Shown in pieces: positions 5,038-7,776 of a stretch of DNA of 7,776 nucleotides. Position 1 is the stretch's first letter, and each line of letters starts with the position of its first letter. Below the pieces are notes generated by a model. It saw only the letters and a program-made list of their open reading frames with translations. It did not search any database and was not told the origin of the DNA. Both the position numbers and the translations under genes were made by a program. This stretch comes from Cellulomonas sp. (GTDB lineage Bacteria; Actinomycetota; Actinomycetes; Actinomycetales; Cellulomonadaceae): the NCBI GenBank assembly GCA_031178805.1, contig JAPSIJ010000016.1, forward strand, positions 8,217 through 15,992, given 5' to 3'.

Positions 5038-5657
5038 GCCGGATCCTCGTCGTCGACAACTACGACTCGTTCGTCTACACCATCGTCGGCTACCTCGACC
5101 AGCTCGGGGCCGAGACCGTCGTCGTGCGCAACGACGCCGTGCCGTCCGCCGCCGAGCGCGCCGAGTTCGACGGGGTGCTGATCTCCCCGGGTCCGGGCAC
5201 GCCCGCCGAGGCCGGTGCCTCGATGCAGGTGATCCGGGACTGCGCGGCGTCCGGCACGCCCATGCTCGGCGTGTGCCTGGGCCACCAGGCGCTCGGCGAG
5301 GTGTTCGGCGGCACCGTCACGCACGCCCCCGAGCTGATGCACGGCAAGACCAGCGCGGTCGAGCACGCGGGGGAGGGCGTCTTCGACGGCCTGCCGACCC
5401 CGTTCACCGCCACGCGGTACCACTCGCTGGCCGTGGTCGACGGGACGATCTCGTCCGACCTCGCGGTCACCGCGCGGGCCAACGGGATCATCATGGGTTT
5501 GCAGCACCGCGAGCTGCCGCTGCACGGCGTGCAGTTCCACCCGGAGTCCGTGCTGACCGAGGGCGGCCACCGGCTGTTCGCCAACTGGCTCGCCCTGACC
5601 GGGCTGCCCGAGGCCGTCGAGCGCTCCGCCGGGCTGCACCCGCTCGTCCGCCCCTGA
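5034..5657 (+). CDS. pabA: Glutamine amidotransferase component of aminodeoxychorismate/anthranilate synthase
   Basis: This 207-residue class I glutamine amidotransferase hydrolyses glutamine and passes ammonia to a chorismate-using partner, making 4-amino-4-deoxychorismate (folate) or anthranilate (tryptophan). The family start ILVVDNYDSFVYTI (4-17) is clear. The oxyanion segment SPGPGTP (51-57) precedes the nucleophile C81 in GVCLGHQ, with H169 and E171 in FHPES completing the triad. Length is typical for a stand-alone subunit. AGGAGGG (5021-5027) lies six bases before the ATG, the strongest ribosome-binding site in the window, and the start overlaps the preceding stop by four bases. No pabB or trpE partner is present, so one subunit may serve both pathways as in Bacillus. 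PabA versus TrpG cannot be settled from sequence; synteny with M. tuberculosis Rv0013 supports either name. Confidence 0.95.
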   Translation: MSRILVVDNYDSFVYTIVGYLDQLGAETVVVRNDAVPSAAERAEFDGVLISPGPGTPAEAGASMQVIRDCAASGTPMLGVCLGHQALGEVFGGTVTHAPELMHGKTSAVEHAGEGVFDGLPTPFTATRYHSLAVVDGTISSDLAVTARANGIIMGLQHRELPLHGVQFHPESVLTEGGHRLFANWLALTGLPEAVERSAGLHPLVRP

Positions 5658-5678
5658 CGCGAGGCGCCCCGGAACGCA

Positions 5679-5748
5679 CCGAGGTCGTCACCTCATCGCC
5701 AGGTCGTCCCCCGGAAGGGGCGACCTCGGCGCGAGATGACGACCTCGG
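5679..5748. terminator. Nested double inverted repeat, probable bidirectional terminator of pabA and pknB
   Basis: An outer perfect 12-bp inverted repeat pairs CCGAGGTCGTCA (5679-5690) with TGACGACCTCGG (5737-5748). Inside it, 5701-5711 pairs with 5717-5726 as AGGTCG-T-CCCC / GGGGCGACCT, ten base pairs with one bulged T and a five-base loop CGGAA. Both halves share the same words: AGGTCGTC occurs twice on the left and CGACCTCGGCG twice on the right (5721-5731 and 5740-5750). Alternative pairings are therefore possible. It fills the gap between convergent genes, and no long T-tract is present. Confidence 0.7.
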
Positions 5749-5764
5749 CGTGGTCCCGCGGGGG

Positions 5765-7762
5765 TCAGTTGCCGCCGTCGTCCCCGTTGCCGTTGCCGTT
5801 GTTCCCGCCGGCGTTGCCGGGGCCGCCGGACAGGATCAGCGTCACCGTGCTGCCGACGTCGACGGTGCGCCCGACGCCCGGGTCGGTGGACAGCACGTTG
5901 CCCACCGGCTGGCTCGACGGGTCGTCGGAGGTCACGGAGTTCACCGTGAGGCCGAGCGCCTGCAGCTGGGCCGTGGCGTCCGCCTCGGACTTGCCGACGA
6001 CGTCGTTCGGGATCGTGACCGTGGTCGGCGCGATGCCGACCGTGAGCGTCACGTTGGTCCGCTGCGGCAGCAGGCCGCTGCGGTCCTGGTCGATGACGAG
6101 GCCGACGGCGTTGGGGTCGTCGGTCTCCTCCTGCACGATCGTGGAGCCGAGGTTCAGCTCGTTCAGCCGCGCGACGGCGTCGGCCTGCGGGGCGCCGACC
6201 ATGTCCTCCAGCTCGACGGAGCCGGACGCGATGAACAGGCTGACGGCGGACCCGTTGGCGACGGACTGGCCCGACGCGGGGTCGGTGCGCAGCACGCGGT
6301 CCGCGGGCTGACCCGGGTCGTTCTCCTCCTGCACGCTGCCGACGGTGAGCCCGGCGGCCTCGATCTGCTGCCGCGCGGCGTCCTGCGTCAGGCCGGACAC
6401 GTCCGGCACGGCGACGGAGTCGGGGCCGGTGGACACGTACACGGTGACCGTGCTGCCCTCCGCGGCGTCCTCGCCGCCGGCGGGGTCGGTGCGCGTGACC
6501 AGGCCCTCGGCGACGTCGGTGCTCGTCTCCGCCTGGCGTTCCGTCTCGAACCCGGCGCCCTGCAGCGCCGTGACGGCGTCGGCCTCGGCCTGACCGGTGA
6601 CCGTGGGGACGGCGACCATCTGCACGTCGGGCTCGCGGTCCTGCATCAGCAGCCAGACCAGGCCGCCGACGGCGAGGGCGGCGATGACCGACAGGGTGAT
6701 CCACAGCCAGCGGTTGGACTTCTGCTCCGGCTCCTCGTCCTCGGCGGGCGGGGTCGGCAGCACGGAGGTGCCGGGGCCGGTCGGCGCCCACGCGGGGGCC
6801 TCGCCGGGCAGCACCTGGGTGGCGCCCGGGTCGGCACCGAGCACCTGGGTGGCGGCACCGGCCGCGAGGGCGCCGGCGGCGACGGCCGGCGCGGAGACGG
6901 CCCCGCCGCGGGCGGCGGCCTCGAGGTCGGCCCGGAACTCGGCCGCGGAGGAGTAGCGGGCGTCCCGCTCCTTGGCGAGCGCCTTGGCGGTGATCCGGTC
7001 CAGCACCTCGGGGACGTCGGACGCCACGGACGACGGCGCCGGGGCGATCTCCCGGACGTGCTGGTACGCGACGGCCACGGGGGAGTCGCCGGTGAACGGC
7101 GGCCGCCCGGTGAGCAGCTCGAAGAGCAGGCAGCCGGTGGAGTACAGGTCCGAGCGGGTGTCGACGGTCTCGCCGCGCGCCTGCTCGGGGGAGAGGTACT
7201 GCGCGGTGCCGATGACGGCCTGCGTCTGCGTCATGGTCGCGGCCGAGTCGGCGACGGCGCGGGCGATGCCGAAGTCCATCACCTTCACGGCGCCGGTCGG
7301 CGTCAGCATGACGTTCGCGGGCTTGATGTCCCGGTGCACGATGCCGGCGTGGTGCGAGTACTCCAGCGCGGACAGCACGCCGGCCGTGATCTCGATGGCC
7401 TCCTCGATCGGGACGGCCTGGCCGTCGCGGAGGATGTCGCGGACGGTGTGCCCCTCGACGTACTCCATGACGATGAAGGGCACGTGCGCGACCGACCCGG
7501 TGGGCTCGGTGTACACGTCCTCGCCGGTGTCGTAGACCGCGACGATCGAGGGGTGGTTGAGCCCCGCGGCGGCCTGCGCCTCCCGGCGGAACCGCGCCTG
7601 GAACGACGGGTCGCGCGCGAGGTCGGAGCGCAGGATCTTGATCGCCACCGTGCGCCCGAGGCGCGCGTCGTGCCCGATGTGCACCTCGGCCATGCCACCA
7701 CGGCCGATGAGCTCACCGACCTCGTACCGTCCGGCGAGGATCCGGGATCCGTCGTCCACCAC
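5765..7762 (-). CDS. pknB: Serine/threonine protein kinase PknB with four PASTA repeats
   Basis: This 665-residue single-pass receptor kinase couples extracellular peptidoglycan fragments to phosphorylation of division and wall-synthesis proteins. Kinase domain about 13-283: glycine loop GRGGMAEV (20-27), K42 in VAIK, E61, HRDIKPAN (143-150, catalytic D145), DFG (163-165), SPE (191-193). T178 and T180 in the activation loop match the M. tuberculosis PknB autophosphorylation sites. A linker (about 284-350) holds repeated ATQVL motifs. One membrane span at about 352-373 is followed by four PASTA repeats near 381-446, 447-513, 514-577 and 578-646, the third with a degenerate start. A Gly/Asn-rich tail (650-665) ends the chain. 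The start is GTG at 7762, with AGGA six bases upstream; a second GTG follows directly. The start shares one base with the upstream stop (TAGTG). Confidence 0.97.
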   Translation of the reverse strand: MVDDGSRILAGRYEVGELIGRGGMAEVHIGHDARLGRTVAIKILRSDLARDPSFQARFRREAQAAAGLNHPSIVAVYDTGEDVYTEPTGSVAHVPFIVMEYVEGHTVRDILRDGQAVPIEEAIEITAGVLSALEYSHHAGIVHRDIKPANVMLTPTGAVKVMDFGIARAVADSAATMTQTQAVIGTAQYLSPEQARGETVDTRSDLYSTGCLLFELLTGRPPFTGDSPVAVAYQHVREIAPAPSSVASDVPEVLDRITAKALAKERDARYSSAAEFRADLEAAARGGAVSAPAVAAGALAAGAATQVLGADPGATQVLPGEAPAWAPTGPGTSVLPTPPAEDEEPEQKSNRWLWITLSVIAALAVGGLVWLLMQDREPDVQMVAVPTVTGQAEADAVTALQGAGFETERQAETSTDVAEGLVTRTDPAGGEDAAEGSTVTVYVSTGPDSVAVPDVSGLTQDAARQQIEAAGLTVGSVQEENDPGQPADRVLRTDPASGQSVANGSAVSLFIASGSVELEDMVGAPQADAVARLNELNLGSTIVQEETDDPNAVGLVIDQDRSGLLPQRTNVTLTVGIAPTTVTIPNDVVGKSEADATAQLQALGLTVNSVTSDDPSSQPVGNVLSTDPGVGRTVDVGSTVTLILSGGPGNAGGNNGNGNGDDGGN
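6810..6854. repeat. In-frame 10-codon tandem repeat in the pknB linker
   Basis: The 15-base word AGCACCTGGGTGGCG occurs at 6810-6824 and again at 6840-6854, exactly 30 bases apart, so the repeat keeps the reading frame. On the coding strand it gives ATQVL at residues 304-308 and 314-318 of PknB, in the cytoplasmic linker between kinase and membrane span. A diverged third copy, GTSVL, is at 331-335. The third base of each codon is kept too, which suggests a recent duplication or conversion. Confidence 0.7.
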
Positions 7763-7776
7763 TAGGCGTCCTTCGC
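7762..7776 (-). CDS. C-terminal end of an upstream gene cut by the window edge
   Basis: On the minus strand the last bases read GCG AAG GAC GCC TAG, giving Ala-Lys-Asp-Ala and a stop that shares its G with the pknB GTG start. Such one-base TAGTG overlaps are typical of translationally coupled operon genes. In M. tuberculosis the gene before pknB is pknA, after pbpA, rodA and pstP, so a second kinase is the likely identity. Four residues cannot prove it. Confidence 0.4.
   Translation of the reverse strand, partial: AKDA

Noticed and set aside
5679..5748. Short mobile repeat or attachment site
   Set aside because: No integrase, transposase or target duplication is nearby. Position between convergent stops explains the inverted repeats as a terminator.
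5273..7765. An 830-codon open frame on the plus strand opposite pknB
   Set aside because: It is an antisense shadow. Its translation is full of Arg/Gly/Asp/His/Val repeats with no domain, while the minus strand encodes a complete PknB with all motifs. Long antisense frames are expected at this G+C content.

Overview
The window is very G+C-rich and its genes use G/C at nearly every third codon position. Gene content and order match the conserved origin-proximal region of Actinobacteria, known from Mycobacterium tuberculosis as ppiA - crgA - DUF881 gene - pabA/trpG - pknB. The added rhomboid gene, class E sortase and alanine-rich membrane protein suggest a member of the Micrococcales, perhaps Cellulomonadaceae. 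That family-level placement is inference from style and gene order, not from a search.

Layout from left to right. A G/C-only palindromic block (1-43) lies just past the end of a leftward gene for an alanine-rich, single-pass membrane protein (60-1025). A divergent promoter region (1026-1177) separates it from the rightward pair ppiA (cyclophilin, 1178-1717) and a rhomboid protease with an N-terminal zinc-ribbon/B-box-like domain (1725-2576). The convergent gap to crgA (2577-2769) holds an A/T-richer patch with one perfect DnaA box, several near-matches and a 12-bp palindrome, followed by a perfect 11-bp-stem hairpin that probably ends transcription from both sides. crgA (2770-3018, leftward, GTG start) diverges from a tightly overlapped rightward operon: DUF881 membrane protein (3129-4061), class E sortase (4058-4867), a 56-residue membrane microprotein (4867-5037) and the PabA/TrpG glutamine amidotransferase (5034-5657). 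A nested inverted-repeat terminator (5679-5748) separates this operon from the convergent pknB (5765-7762), a Ser/Thr kinase with one membrane span and four PASTA repeats. The pknB start codon overlaps by one base the stop of a further upstream gene that is cut off by the window edge.

Functionally this is a cell-envelope and cell-division neighbourhood. PknB senses peptidoglycan fragments through its PASTA repeats and phosphorylates division and wall-synthesis proteins, CrgA is a divisome membrane protein, the sortase anchors surface proteins, and PpiA and the rhomboid handle protein folding and intramembrane proteolysis. The amidotransferase supplies ammonia for folate and/or tryptophan synthesis and is co-transcribed with the envelope genes. 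No mobile element, CRISPR array, tRNA or rRNA was seen. No gene-free stretch exceeds about 200 bases. I see no clearly new multi-gene system here. The most unusual signals are the DnaA-box/palindrome patch between two convergent genes, the coupled membrane microprotein, and a tandem ATQVL repeat in the PknB juxtamembrane linker.
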